Part shown: piece after piece, positions 24,392-33,457 of the stretch
Layout: each line of letters opens with the position of its first letter
Position numbering within the stretch: the first letter of the stretch is position 1
Assembly (NCBI RefSeq): GCF_004342265.1
Contig: NZ_SMCS01000004.1
Span: 372,001 to 436,000, forward strand
Origin: Luteibacter rhizovicinus
Lineage (GTDB): Bacteria; Pseudomonadota; Gammaproteobacteria; Xanthomonadales; Rhodanobacteraceae
Direction of reading: 5' to 3'
Length of the DNA stretch: 64,000 nt
The notes under the pieces: generated by a model
Told to the model about the DNA's origin: nothing
Seen by the model: only the letters and a program-made list of their open reading frames with translations
Databases searched by the model: none
Position numbers and translations under genes: made by a program

Positions 24392-26485
24392 ATGGCTGTT
24401 CCGATGACATTTCTGAGCACGCTCAAGCGGGTCGGCCGCCGCGGTATCGGTGCGCCTATCGCCATGCTGCTGATGCTCGGCATGATGATGCTGCCGCTGC
24501 CGCCTTTCATGCTGGACCTGTTGTTCACGTTCAATATCGCGCTGTCGCTGGTGATCCTGCTGGCCGTGATGTACGTGATGAGGCCGCTGGAATTCGCCTC
24601 CTTTCCGACGGTGGTGCTGTTCGCGACCCTGTTGCGTCTTGCGTTGAATATCGCCTCCACCCGCGTGGTGCTGCTGCACGGTCATATGGGGCCGGGCGCG
24701 GCGGGCAAGGTCATCGAGGCCTTCGGCGAGTTCGTCGTGGGCGGCAACTTCGCCGTCGGTTTCGTGGTGTTCGCGATCCTCACCATCATCAACTTCGTCG
24801 TCGTGACGAAGGGCGCCACGCGCGTATCCGAAGTGACGGCGCGATTCACCCTCGATGCCATGCCCGGCAAACAGATGGCGATCGATGCCGACCTCAATGC
24901 CGGTCTGCTGACCCAGGAGCAGGCGCGCGAACGTCGTCAGGAAGTGCGTGAAGAAGCCGATTTCTATGGCTCCATGGACGGCGCGAGCAAATTCGTCCGT
25001 GGCGATGCCACGGCCGGCATCCTGATTCTCGGCATCAATGTCATCGGCGGTTTCTTCATCGGCATGATGCAGCACGGCCTGTCCGCCTCGGAGGCCGCGC
25101 GCACCTATACGCTGCTGACCATCGGCGACGGTCTGGTCGCGCAGGTTCCGGCGCTGATGCTGTCGATCGCGGCCGCCGTGATCGTCACCCGCGTGTCCAA
25201 GTCCGAGAACATGGGCTCGCACGTGATGGGGCAGTTGTTCGGTCAGCCGAAAGCGCTGGGCGTCGCCGCGGTCGTCCTCGCCGTGATGGGATTGATTCCC
25301 GGCATGCCGAACATCGCGTTCCTGCTGCTCGCGGGGATCTGCGGCGGTGGCGCGTATATGTTGCACAAGCGTTCGGTCGACATTGCCGAAGGCAAGCTGC
25401 CCAAGGCCGTGACCAACACCGAAACGGCCACGCCGCCTGAGCGTCTGGAATTGAGCTGGGAAGACGTGGCGACCGTGGATACGGTGGGTCTGGAAGTCGG
25501 TTACCGCCTGATTCCGCTGGTGGATCGCAACCAGGGTGGCGAGCTGATGGCGCGGATCAAGTCCGTACGCCGGAAGCTATCGCAGGAACTGGGCTTCCTG
25601 GTTCCGTCGGTACACATCCGCGACAACCTCGACCTGGCGCCGCACGGATATCGCATCGCTCTTATGGGCGTTCCGATGGGCGAGGCCGAGATCCATACCG
25701 AACGCTTGCTGGCGATCGATCCGGGCCGCGTGCACGGTACGGTGAGCGGCATCGCGACGCGCGATCCCGCGTTCGGCCTCGATGCGGTGTGGATCGAGCC
25801 GGGGATGCGCGAACACGCGCAGACGCTTGGTTATACGGTGGTCGATCCGGCAACGGTTATCGCCACCCACCTGTCGCATATCCTGCAGAGTCATGCCCAC
25901 GAACTGCTGGGTCATCAGGACGTGCAGCAGTTGCTCGATCGCCTCACCACGCAGGCGCCGAAGCTGGTCGAAGACCTCATTCCGAAACGCCTGTCGCTGG
26001 GCGTGGTGGTCAAGGTGCTGCAGAACCTGCTCGCCGAGCGCGTGCCTATCCGGAACATCCGCAGCATCGTCGAATCTTTGGCGGAGCATGCCGGCCAGAG
26101 TCAGGATCCCGGCGTGCTCGCCGCTGCGGTCCGCGTCACCCTGGGCCGTCAGATCGTGCAGGAAATCGCCGGCCTTGGATCGGAAATCCCCGTCATTACG
26201 CTGGCACCCGAGTTGGAACAGATCTTGCTCCAGTCGCTACAGGGCGGGGGCGTTGCGGGTGCGGCCGTCGAACCGGGTCTGGCCGATCGTCTCCAGCAGA
26301 GCGTCGCGGATGCGGCGAGGCGTCAGGAAGCGGCCGGCGAGCCGGCTGTACTCCTTGTCGCACCGACTCTTCGGCCTTGGCTGGCACGCTTCACCAGACA
26401 TGTGGCCCAAAACCTGCATGTACTCGCCTACAACGAGGTTCCGGACAACCGCCGCGTCAAATTGGTGGCAGCGCTCGGAAGGTAA
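24392..26485 (+). CDS. flhA: FlhA, flagellar export gate protein
   Basis: 697-aa export gate subunit and chaperone docking platform. The N-terminal half has about eight membrane helices and the conserved cytoplasmic FHIPEP loop (TKGATRVSEVTARFTLDAMP then GKQMAIDADLNAGL). The C-terminal cytoplasmic half carries the docking domains (LGFLVPSVHIRDNLDLAPHG, PKLVEDLIPKRLSLGVVVKV). It starts 2 bp after flhB and is followed by flhF, flhG and fliA, the usual polar-flagellum order. Confidence 0.97.
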   Translation: MAVPMTFLSTLKRVGRRGIGAPIAMLLMLGMMMLPLPPFMLDLLFTFNIALSLVILLAVMYVMRPLEFASFPTVVLFATLLRLALNIASTRVVLLHGHMGPGAAGKVIEAFGEFVVGGNFAVGFVVFAILTIINFVVVTKGATRVSEVTARFTLDAMPGKQMAIDADLNAGLLTQEQARERRQEVREEADFYGSMDGASKFVRGDATAGILILGINVIGGFFIGMMQHGLSASEAARTYTLLTIGDGLVAQVPALMLSIAAAVIVTRVSKSENMGSHVMGQLFGQPKALGVAAVVLAVMGLIPGMPNIAFLLLAGICGGGAYMLHKRSVDIAEGKLPKAVTNTETATPPERLELSWEDVATVDTVGLEVGYRLIPLVDRNQGGELMARIKSVRRKLSQELGFLVPSVHIRDNLDLAPHGYRIALMGVPMGEAEIHTERLLAIDPGRVHGTVSGIATRDPAFGLDAVWIEPGMREHAQTLGYTVVDPATVIATHLSHILQSHAHELLGHQDVQQLLDRLTTQAPKLVEDLIPKRLSLGVVVKVLQNLLAERVPIRNIRSIVESLAEHAGQSQDPGVLAAAVRVTLGRQIVQEIAGLGSEIPVITLAPELEQILLQSLQGGGVAGAAVEPGLADRLQQSVADAARRQEAAGEPAVLLVAPTLRPWLARFTRHVAQNLHVLAYNEVPDNRRVKLVAALGR

Positions 26486-26510
26486 GACCAGACACGAACA
26501 GGACTTAAGG

Positions 26511-26618
26511 ATGGACAAGCGCAAGACAGGATTTCTTCGGATCGTCGCCATGGCACCGGTCGGCACCTGCGCATTTTCCCGCGATCAGATCAACGCAACG
26601 GAAGGGTTCCACGCATGA
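26511..26618 (+). CDS. Candidate 35-codon leader ORF coupled to flhF
   Basis: Short ORF (MDKRKTGFLRIVAMAPVGTC... ending NATEGFHA) between flhA and flhF. AGGA at 26500-26503 lies 7 bp before the ATG, and its TGA overlaps the flhF ATG (ATGA), as in the translationally coupled genes of this cluster. Its composition is not typical of a folded domain. It could be a leader peptide that tunes flhF translation, or a chance ORF; the 130-bp gap holds nothing else. Confidence 0.4.
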   Translation: MDKRKTGFLRIVAMAPVGTCAFSRDQINATEGFHA

Positions 26619-27925
26619 AAATCAAACGTTTCGTTGCCGCCGATATGCGTCAGGCCATGCGCCAGGTTCGCGATGAGCAGGGTCCGGACGCCGTCATTCT
26701 CTCGACGCGTCGCCTGGACGAGGGCATCGAGATCATCGCCGCGCTGGATTACGACGAAGCGCTGGTACGCGAAGCGGCCGGGAAGGGTCCCGATACGCTG
26801 CCGCAGCAGCAGACCGAGCGCGAGGCGATCTTCGCCGCCGAACTGGCCAATCCGCCGCGAGTCCGTCGCGATTCGAACGCTGCTGCCCGTACCGCCAATC
26901 CCAATGCGCCGAAGGCTCATTCCAGCGCCGCGCTTGCCGCTGATGTCGCCGACGCTTTCCGCGTTTCCGTTGCGGCGCCGGCAAGCGATGTAGCCATGAA
27001 CACCATGCGCGCCGAACTGAACAATATGCGCGAGATGCTGGAAGTGCAGCTGTCCGCGCTGCGCTGGAACCAGACCGAGCGCGAACAGCCGCTGCGCGCG
27101 CGCGTGCTGCGCGAAATGACCCGCCTGGGCATCGACGGCGACGTGGCGCGCACGCTGTGCGCCGAGCTGCCGGACGACATGACGCCCGAACAGGCGCGTT
27201 ATCTGCCGCTGGGCGTACTGAGCCGCAGCATCCGCACGACCGGACGCGAACTGAATACGGTCGGCGGCGGCATTACCGCGCTGGTCGGTACGACCGGCGT
27301 CGGCAAGACGACCACGATCGCGAAGCTCGCCGCACGCGCCGTCCTGCGCCACGGTGCGGCCAACGTCGCTCTGATCAGCGCGGACCAGTACCGCATCGGT
27401 GCCGGCGCGCAGCTCGAACATTACGGGCGCCTCCTCGGCGTTCGCGTGTTCAATGCCCACGACGCTACCAGCCTGCGCAACGTGCTCATCCAGTTGCGCG
27501 GACGTCACACCGTTCTGGTCGACACCGCTGGAATGGCGGGGACGGACCCGAAACTGCAGCAACAGTTCGAAACGCTGCGCGCGTCGTCCGACGTGCGCGT
27601 GTGTCTGGTGCTGGCGGCGAACGCCCAGTCCCAGTCGCTGGACAGCGCCATTCGCGCCTATGCACCCATTGCTCCACAGACTGCCATCCTGACCAAGCTC
27701 GACGAAGCCCCGCTATTAGGTGGTGCATTGTCGGCGCTGATCCGGCATGGTCTGTCGCTTGACTACACCACGGATGGTCAGCGCGTACCCGAGGACATCG
27801 CCGTAGCCGACTCGCGCAAGCTGGTCTGCCACGCGGCGCAACTCCTCAAGAATCGTAACGACGAACCCGACGCCGCCGTGCTAGCCGATCGTTTTGGCTT
27901 TCCGGTTCCGGCGGCGACGGTCTGA
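26615..27925 (+). CDS. flhF: FlhF, SRP-type GTPase for polar flagellar placement
   Basis: 436-aa GTPase that recruits early flagellar components to the pole. The N-terminal B domain (KRFVAADMRQAMRQVRDEQG) is followed by an Ala/Pro linker, the N domain and the SRP-like G domain with P loop GTTGVGKTT (225-233). DTAGMAGTDPKL and a TKLDEAPLLGGALS region are further G motifs. Its regulator FlhG is encoded directly downstream. A small upstream ORF overlaps its start. Confidence 0.96.
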   Translation: MKIKRFVAADMRQAMRQVRDEQGPDAVILSTRRLDEGIEIIAALDYDEALVREAAGKGPDTLPQQQTEREAIFAAELANPPRVRRDSNAAARTANPNAPKAHSSAALAADVADAFRVSVAAPASDVAMNTMRAELNNMREMLEVQLSALRWNQTEREQPLRARVLREMTRLGIDGDVARTLCAELPDDMTPEQARYLPLGVLSRSIRTTGRELNTVGGGITALVGTTGVGKTTTIAKLAARAVLRHGAANVALISADQYRIGAGAQLEHYGRLLGVRVFNAHDATSLRNVLIQLRGRHTVLVDTAGMAGTDPKLQQQFETLRASSDVRVCLVLAANAQSQSLDSAIRAYAPIAPQTAILTKLDEAPLLGGALSALIRHGLSLDYTTDGQRVPEDIAVADSRKLVCHAAQLLKNRNDEPDAAVLADRFGFPVPAATV

Positions 27926-27942
27926 CCCCGGAGTCCATCGAA

Positions 27943-28869
27943 GTGAACCAGGCATCTGGACTCGAATCCCTAATGGCGGTAGCGAGCCCTTTCATGACCA
28001 CACCCGTGAACACTAGCCAGGCAGCCGGTATCAACTGGCTCGCCGAGCGCAAACCGTGCCGCAGCATTGCCGTCGCGGGTGGCAAGGGTGGCGTGGGCAA
28101 GACAACCGTCGCCGTCAATCTGGCGATGGCCCTGTCCATGGGCGGTCGCGATGTCGTATTGCTCGATGCCGACCTCGGCATGGCCAATATCGACGTATTG
28201 CTTGGCCTGCAGCCGACCCGCCACCTCGGGCATATGCTCGATGGCGCGTGCACGATCGAGGAACTGGTACTCCAGGCGCCGCACGGTCTGAAGGTCATTC
28301 CCGCCACGTCCGGCGCGCGACGCATGGCGCAGCTGCCGAACATCGAACACGCGGCGGTCATCCGCGCGTTCGACGAATATGCCGTTCCCCCCGAGTTCCT
28401 GATCGTCGATACCGCCGCGGGCATCTCCGACAGCGTGTCGATGTTCGCCGCGGCCTCCGATGAGGTGGTGGTGGTCGTCTGCGACGAGCCGGCGTCGCTT
28501 ACCGATGCTTACGCCTTGATCAAGGTCCTGAGCCGCGAGTTCGGCGTGGGCCGCTTCCGGGTCGTGGCCAACATGGTCCGCCACGCCCAGGAAGGAAGGC
28601 AGCTATTCGAGAAGTTGTCGCGCGTTACCGGCCGTTTCCTCGACGTTTCGTTGGATTTCATGGGTATGGTCCCGCACGACGAGTATCTGCGCCAGGCGAT
28701 TCGTCGCCAGGCCGCGGTCGTCGAAGCGTGGCCGAGCAGTCGATCGGCGGTCGGATTCAAGAATCTGGCACGTGCGGTCGATACATGGGGTGAACCCGAA
28801 CCCCGGGCACAGGGTCGGATCGGCTTTTTCGCCGATCGGGCCTCCATGGGGGGAGGGCTGCCGTTGTGA
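27943..28869 (+). CDS. flhG: FlhG/FleN, MinD-like ATPase controlling flagellar number
   Basis: 308-aa ParA/MinD-family ATPase. GTG start with GGAG upstream. The N-terminal NQASGLESLM resembles the DQAxGLR activator helix that stimulates FlhF GTPase. Deviant Walker A is GKGGVGKT (47-54), with VVLLDADLGMANIDVLLGLQ as Walker A' and a FLIVDTAAGISDSV Walker B. In Pseudomonas it also restrains FleQ; fleQ is present at 10.3 kb. Overlaps fliA by GTGA. Confidence 0.95.
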   Translation: MNQASGLESLMAVASPFMTTPVNTSQAAGINWLAERKPCRSIAVAGGKGGVGKTTVAVNLAMALSMGGRDVVLLDADLGMANIDVLLGLQPTRHLGHMLDGACTIEELVLQAPHGLKVIPATSGARRMAQLPNIEHAAVIRAFDEYAVPPEFLIVDTAAGISDSVSMFAAASDEVVVVVCDEPASLTDAYALIKVLSREFGVGRFRVVANMVRHAQEGRQLFEKLSRVTGRFLDVSLDFMGMVPHDEYLRQAIRRQAAVVEAWPSSRSAVGFKNLARAVDTWGEPEPRAQGRIGFFADRASMGGGLPL

Positions 28870-29597
28870 GCGTTGCGACCGAATACCTGGAAGTCACGCG
28901 AATCCCGGCGGATCAACTGGTGCGTATCCACGCGCCGCTGGTCCGGCGTATCGCCTATCACCTGATGGGTCGTCTGCCGGCAAGCGTCGACGTGGGCGAC
29001 CTCATTCAGGCCGGCATGATCGGACTGCTTGAGGCCGCGCGAAATTATTCGCCGACTCGCGCGGCCAGCTTCGAGACCTATGCGGGTATCCGCATCCGGG
29101 GCGCGATGCTGGACGAACTGCGCAAGACGGACTGGACGCCGCGCTCCGTGCATCGAAAGTTGCGCGAAGTAGCGGAGGTAACACGACAGATCGAAAATGA
29201 AACGGGTGGCGATGCCGAAGACGCAGAGGTAATGAAGCGCCTCGGAATCGACGCCCTCGAGTACAACCAGATTCTGGCCGACGCGGCAAGCGCGCGACTG
29301 CTGAGTCTTTCCGCCCCCGAGGGCGACGAAGGCGCGGCGATCGACGTGGCCGACCCGGACGCTCAGGGTCCGGAAGGATTGTTCGAGGAAGCGGGCATGC
29401 GCGAAGCGCTGGTCGCGGCGATCGACGGTCTGCCCGAACGCGAGAAGCTGGTGATGTCGCTGTACTACGAGGAAGAACTGAATCTCAAGGAAGTAGGCGC
29501 GGTCCTGGGAGTCAGTGAATCGCGGGTATGCCAGATCCATGGGCAAGCCCTGATCCGGCTTCGTGCGCGTATGACGGGATGGAACGCAAGAACGTGA
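28866..29597 (+). CDS. fliA: FliA, sigma-28 factor for flagellar genes
   Basis: 243-aa alternative sigma factor that transcribes filament and chemotaxis genes. Region 2 ([20 protein letters not shown], then [20 protein letters not shown]) and region 4 ([20 protein letters not shown]) are intact. Its GTG start overlaps the flhG stop. A matching sigma-28 promoter is present before fliC2. FlgM, its anti-sigma factor, is not in this window. Confidence 0.96.
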   Translation: MSVATEYLEVTRIPADQLVRIHAPLVRRIAYHLMGRLPASVDVGDLIQAGMIGLLEAARNYSPTRAASFETYAGIRIRGAMLDELRKTDWTPRSVHRKLREVAEVTRQIENETGGDAEDAEVMKRLGIDALEYNQILADAASARLLSLSAPEGDEGAAIDVADPDAQGPEGLFEEAGMREALVAAIDGLPEREKLVMSLYYEEELNLKEVGAVLGVSESRVCQIHGQALIRLRARMTGWNART

Positions 29598-29661
29598 TGG
29601 CGCCGCTTCGTCGGCGACGTCGGAATCAACAGTAAACGCGCGGTCAAGGCGGAGTAGCGTT

Positions 29662-30060
29662 TTGGACAAGAATATGAAGATCCTCGTGGTGGACGATTTC
29701 TCCACCATGCGACGTATCGTCAGGAACCTCCTGGTCGAGCTCGGTTTCACCAACGGTCTCATCCAGGAAGCCGAAGACGGCACCGCGGCGCTCGTGTCGC
29801 TGCGTGCGCAGGCGTTCGACCTGGTCGTCACCGACTGGAACATGCCGAACATGACCGGCATCGATCTGCTTCGCGCCATCCGCGCGGACGCCAAGCTGAA
29901 GTCGATCCCCGTTCTAATGGTTACTGCGGAGAACAACCGCGACCAGATCATCGCGGCGGCTCAGAGCGGCGTGAACGGATACGTGGTGAAGCCTTTCACG
30001 GCCGTCACGCTCAAAGAAAAACTCGACAAGATTTTCGAACGCCTCGCGGCGGCCGGCTAA
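29662..30060 (+). CDS. cheY: CheY, chemotaxis response regulator
   Basis: 132-aa single receiver domain that binds FliM when phosphorylated. Acidic pair D11-D12, phospho-acceptor D58 ([10 protein letters not shown]), switch T88 and K110 are all present. The TTG at 29662 is used as start because GGAG lies about 8 bp upstream; an ATG four codons in (MKILVVDD) is an alternative. It is closer to Pseudomonas CheY than to multidomain regulators. CheZ follows 8 bp later. Confidence 0.95.
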   Translation: MDKNMKILVVDDFSTMRRIVRNLLVELGFTNGLIQEAEDGTAALVSLRAQAFDLVVTDWNMPNMTGIDLLRAIRADAKLKSIPVLMVTAENNRDQIIAAAQSGVNGYVVKPFTAVTLKEKLDKIFERLAAAG

Positions 30061-30068
30061 GGGACATC

Positions 30069-30713
30069 ATGAACATCTCGCTTAATGCCGACCACGAAGT
30101 CGTCCCCGAACTGCGTGAGCTTCTCGACGCCGACGACCGTGCCGCCTTCGAGAAGGCACTCGATCGTCTGCTGCGCAGCCGCGAACAGCACCTGTTCCAC
30201 GCGCTTGGTTGCCTTGCGCGCGATCTGCACGATTCCGTGCGCCGTCTTGCCGCCGATGTCTCCAGCGATGGCGTGCCGGGCAGCATGGGCGACGCACGCA
30301 AGCATCTTCGCGATGTGCTGGAAATGAGCGCGCAGGCCGCCCACAGCACGCTCGATTTCAGCGAGAAGCTGCGTCCGCAGGCACAGGCGCTCGCCACGCA
30401 GGCCGACGAGCTGCTCGTGCTGGAAACCTCCGATCCCGCGTTCGGCGTCAATGCCACGGCGCTTGCCGTGCGTGTCGGCGACTTCGCTCAGAACTGCGAT
30501 ATCGGTCTTGGCGAACTGGTCGAAGCCCAGTCGTGGCAGGACATCTCGGGTCAGCGCGTTGCCCAGGTGGAGCAGTTCATGGGCAAGGTCGAATCGTCGC
30601 TGCTGGAACTGGTTCGCCTGACCGGCTCGCTGGCTGGCGGCAACGCGCCGCCGGTGGCCGATAAGGTCAGCCAGGACGAAGTGGATCGTCTCCTCAGCGA
30701 ATTCGGATTCTGA
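30069..30713 (+). CDS. cheZ: CheZ, CheY-P phosphatase
   Basis: 214-aa phosphatase ending the CheY signal. The long helical hairpin is evident, and the catalytic region SWQDISGQRVAQVEQF supplies D158 and the active-site Gln Q162. The C-terminal tail SQDEVDRLLSEFGF (201-214) is the CheY-docking peptide, similar to the FliM N-terminus and to the CheA linker motifs. cheA starts 7 bp downstream. Confidence 0.95.
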   Translation: MNISLNADHEVVPELRELLDADDRAAFEKALDRLLRSREQHLFHALGCLARDLHDSVRRLAADVSSDGVPGSMGDARKHLRDVLEMSAQAAHSTLDFSEKLRPQAQALATQADELLVLETSDPAFGVNATALAVRVGDFAQNCDIGLGELVEAQSWQDISGQRVAQVEQFMGKVESSLLELVRLTGSLAGGNAPPVADKVSQDEVDRLLSEFGF

Positions 30714-30720
30714 GACCGGC

Positions 30721-32715
30721 ATGAGTGTCGAGCTCGACAATGAGTTGCTCAACGTCTTCCTGATCGAGGCCAGGGAACTGCTCGAGACGCTGGGCGAGCA
30801 ACTGGTCGACCTGGAGGCCTCGCCGGGCGACAGCGAGCTGCTGAATGCCGTTTTTCGTGCATTCCACACCGTCAAGGGCGGTGCGGGCTTCCTTGGCCTG
30901 AACGCGATGGTTGGCCTGTGCCATCGCGCGGAAGATCTTCTGAACGAAGCCCGCAACGGTGCGGTGATGCTCAACGCAGCGTATATGGACGCGTTGCTCG
31001 AATCGCTCGATCTTCTCAACGATATGATGCGCGCGGCCGATGCCGGCGCGGATTCGCAACCGGCGCCCGACGCGTTGTTGGCGCGCCTTCTGATTCCCGG
31101 GCGCACCACCTCGGCCGAGCCCGTCGCGCTGACCCTGTCGACGCCGTCCGCCAGGCCATCGGCTAGTCGGGATGCGATCGAAGACGAGTTCGAGGCCATG
31201 CTCGACGCCGCGCGTGGCGAGCACGCACCGGCATCGGCGCCGTCCGGCCCAATCGACGACGACGAGTTCGAGGCACTGCTTGATTCGCTTTACGGCAGCG
31301 GCAATGCTCCCGGCGCGTCGGTCGATGTGGACGTCGTTCCCGCTGCCACACCCGTCGTTTCTTCCAGTGGCGATGTTATCGGCGACGACGAGTTCGAAGC
31401 GTTGCTGGATGCGTTGCATGGACAGGGCAAAGCGCCCGGTCTTGTCGAAACACCCGCGCCCGTTGTCGCCGAAGCGATAGCACCCGTGCCTGCGCCCGCG
31501 CCCGTCGCGAAGCCAGCCGCCGAGAAACGCACGGCATCGAACGCCGACACCACGGTCCGCGTCGATACATTCCGTCTCGATAGTCTCGTCAATGCGGCGG
31601 GCGAACTCGTGCTCGTGCGCAATCGCCTGACCAGCCTCGCATCGCAAGGTGTCGAGGGACCGATGGAACGTGCCGTCGGCGAACTGCAGCGTGTCGCCGA
31701 AGATTTGCAGAACGCCGTATTGCGCATGCGCATGCAACCCATCGGCAAGCTGTTCCAGCGTTTTCCGCGCATCATCCGCGACCTCGCCCGGCAGTTGGGC
31801 AAGGAAGTCGAACTGGTGCAGGAAGGCGAGGAAACCGACCTCGACCGCACCGTTGTCGAAGCATTAGCCGATCCACTCGTCCATCTGCTGCGCAATGCGG
31901 TCGACCACGGTATCGAAATGCCCGATGTCCGCGAACAGGCCGGCAAGTCTCGGGTGGGTACCGTCCACCTGACGGCGGGTCAGTACGGCGACCATATCGT
32001 CATTACCGTGCGCGACGACGGCAAAGGCATGGATCCCGAAATACTTCGCCGCAAGGCGGTGGAAAAGGGCCTGCTCGACGAGGAACAGGCCGCGCGGCTG
32101 GACGATCGCGAATGCTTCGACATCGTGTTCCGTCCCGGATTCAGCACGGCCAGCCAGGTGTCGGATATCTCCGGCCGTGGCGTCGGCATGGATGTCGTCA
32201 AAACCAAGATTGTCGAACTCGGCGGCACGCTGTCGATCGATTCGCGCGTGGGAGGTGGCAGCGAGGTCCGTCTGTCGGTACCGCTCACGCTGGCGATTCT
32301 CAGGGTCCTCATGGTGCGCGTGGGCAATCGACTGCTGGCGCTTCCGCTCAGCAATGTGGCCGAAGTATTCGAACTGGTCGAAGGCCAGATCCAGACGCTG
32401 GACGGCCGTGTCGTAGCCTCGCATCGCCAGCGAGCGCTTCCGCTGTGCGATCTGGCTGGCTGGGCGGGCGTGCCTTCCGGTGGCAGGCATGTCGTGGTGG
32501 TGCAGATCGGTCATCAGACGCTGGGTTGCCTCGTCGACGAAGTGATCGGCCGCGAGGACGTCATGGCCAAGCCGCTGGGACCGCTGCTGAAAGACGTACC
32601 CGGTGTCGCGGGCGCCACTATCACGGGCGACGGGCGTATCTCGCTCGTCCTCGACCTGGCGGGTCTGGCGGACGACGCCGGCCAGCTCCTCCCTTCGATG
32701 AGGGTAGCGATCTGA
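30721..32715 (+). CDS. cheA: CheA, chemotaxis histidine kinase with repeat-bearing linker
   Basis: 664-aa kinase. P1 phosphotransfer domain (1-110) with the phospho-acceptor H49 (FRAFHTVKGGAGF). A linker of about 165 residues contains three acidic repeats, EDEFEAMLD (154-162), DDEFEALLD (180-188) and DDEFEALLD (222-230), in Ala/Pro-rich sequence, and no visible P2 fold. P3 dimerisation begins at about 280 (RVDTFRLDSLVNAAGELVLV). P4 has the N box HLLRNAVDHGIE and G boxes VRDDGKGMD and SGRGVGMDVVK. P5 CheW-like domain ends the protein. motC follows 1 bp later, without the cheB found here in Pseudomonas. Confidence 0.96.
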   Translation: MSVELDNELLNVFLIEARELLETLGEQLVDLEASPGDSELLNAVFRAFHTVKGGAGFLGLNAMVGLCHRAEDLLNEARNGAVMLNAAYMDALLESLDLLNDMMRAADAGADSQPAPDALLARLLIPGRTTSAEPVALTLSTPSARPSASRDAIEDEFEAMLDAARGEHAPASAPSGPIDDDEFEALLDSLYGSGNAPGASVDVDVVPAATPVVSSSGDVIGDDEFEALLDALHGQGKAPGLVETPAPVVAEAIAPVPAPAPVAKPAAEKRTASNADTTVRVDTFRLDSLVNAAGELVLVRNRLTSLASQGVEGPMERAVGELQRVAEDLQNAVLRMRMQPIGKLFQRFPRIIRDLARQLGKEVELVQEGEETDLDRTVVEALADPLVHLLRNAVDHGIEMPDVREQAGKSRVGTVHLTAGQYGDHIVITVRDDGKGMDPEILRRKAVEKGLLDEEQAARLDDRECFDIVFRPGFSTASQVSDISGRGVGMDVVKTKIVELGGTLSIDSRVGGGSEVRLSVPLTLAILRVLMVRVGNRLLALPLSNVAEVFELVEGQIQTLDGRVVASHRQRALPLCDLAGWAGVPSGGRHVVVVQIGHQTLGCLVDEVIGREDVMAKPLGPLLKDVPGVAGATITGDGRISLVLDLAGLADDAGQLLPSMRVAI

Positions 32716-32716
32716 T

Positions 32717-33457
32717 ATGGATATCGTAAGCATCGTCGGCACGATCCTGGCCTTCCTGGTCATCATCGTCGGTACCGTCCTCAAAGGCAGCAGTCTCGAT
32801 GCCCTGTGGAATCCGGCCGCCTTCGTCATCGTCTTTGTCGGTACGTTCGCGGCCCTGCTGGTGCAGACGCCGGGCGTCGTACTCAAGCGCGCATGGAGCA
32901 TGCTGCCCTGGGTCTACCGTCCGCCGCTGATCGAAACGGCCGACCTGGTCAGCCGCATCGTCGGCTGGAGCGAAATCTCGCGTCGCCAGGGCCTGCTAGG
33001 TTTGGAAGCGGGCATCGAACGCGAAACCGATCCCTTCATCCGCAAAGGGCTACAGCTTCTCGTCGATGGAACCGAACCGGACGCGATGCGTAGCGTCCTG
33101 GAAGTCGAGGTCCTCGCCCGTGAGCACATCGACATCGAAGCGGCGAAAGTCTTCGAGAATGCCGGCGCGTATTCGCCGACCATGGGTATCATCGGCGCGG
33201 TGATGGGCCTCATGTCCGTCATGCAGAACCTGGCGGAGCCGAGCAAGCTCGGTCACGGCATCGCCGCCGCGTTCGTCGCCACTATCTACGGTATCGGCCT
33301 CGCCAACCTTCTTGCACTGCCGATGGCCTCGCGCCTGAAAGGACTCGCCCGCGCGCGTTCGCAGATGCGCGAGATCCTGGTCGAGGGCCTCGTTTCCATC
33401 GCGCAGGGCGACAACCCGCGCCACATCGAAAGCAAACTGCAGGGATTCGTGTCGTGA
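32717..33457 (+). CDS. motC: MotC (MotA-family) stator protein
   Basis: 246-aa proton-channel stator subunit with four membrane helices: MDIVSIVGTILAFLVIIVGT and AAFVIVFVGTFAALLVQTPG at the start, and AYSPTMGIIGAVMGLMSVMQ and AAAFVATIYGIGLANLLALP in the second half. The cytoplasmic loop between carries the residues that meet FliG. The position after cheA and before motD matches the Pseudomonas motCD pair rather than a separate motAB locus. Confidence 0.93.
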   Translation: MDIVSIVGTILAFLVIIVGTVLKGSSLDALWNPAAFVIVFVGTFAALLVQTPGVVLKRAWSMLPWVYRPPLIETADLVSRIVGWSEISRRQGLLGLEAGIERETDPFIRKGLQLLVDGTEPDAMRSVLEVEVLAREHIDIEAAKVFENAGAYSPTMGIIGAVMGLMSVMQNLAEPSKLGHGIAAAFVATIYGIGLANLLALPMASRLKGLARARSQMREILVEGLVSIAQGDNPRHIESKLQGFVS

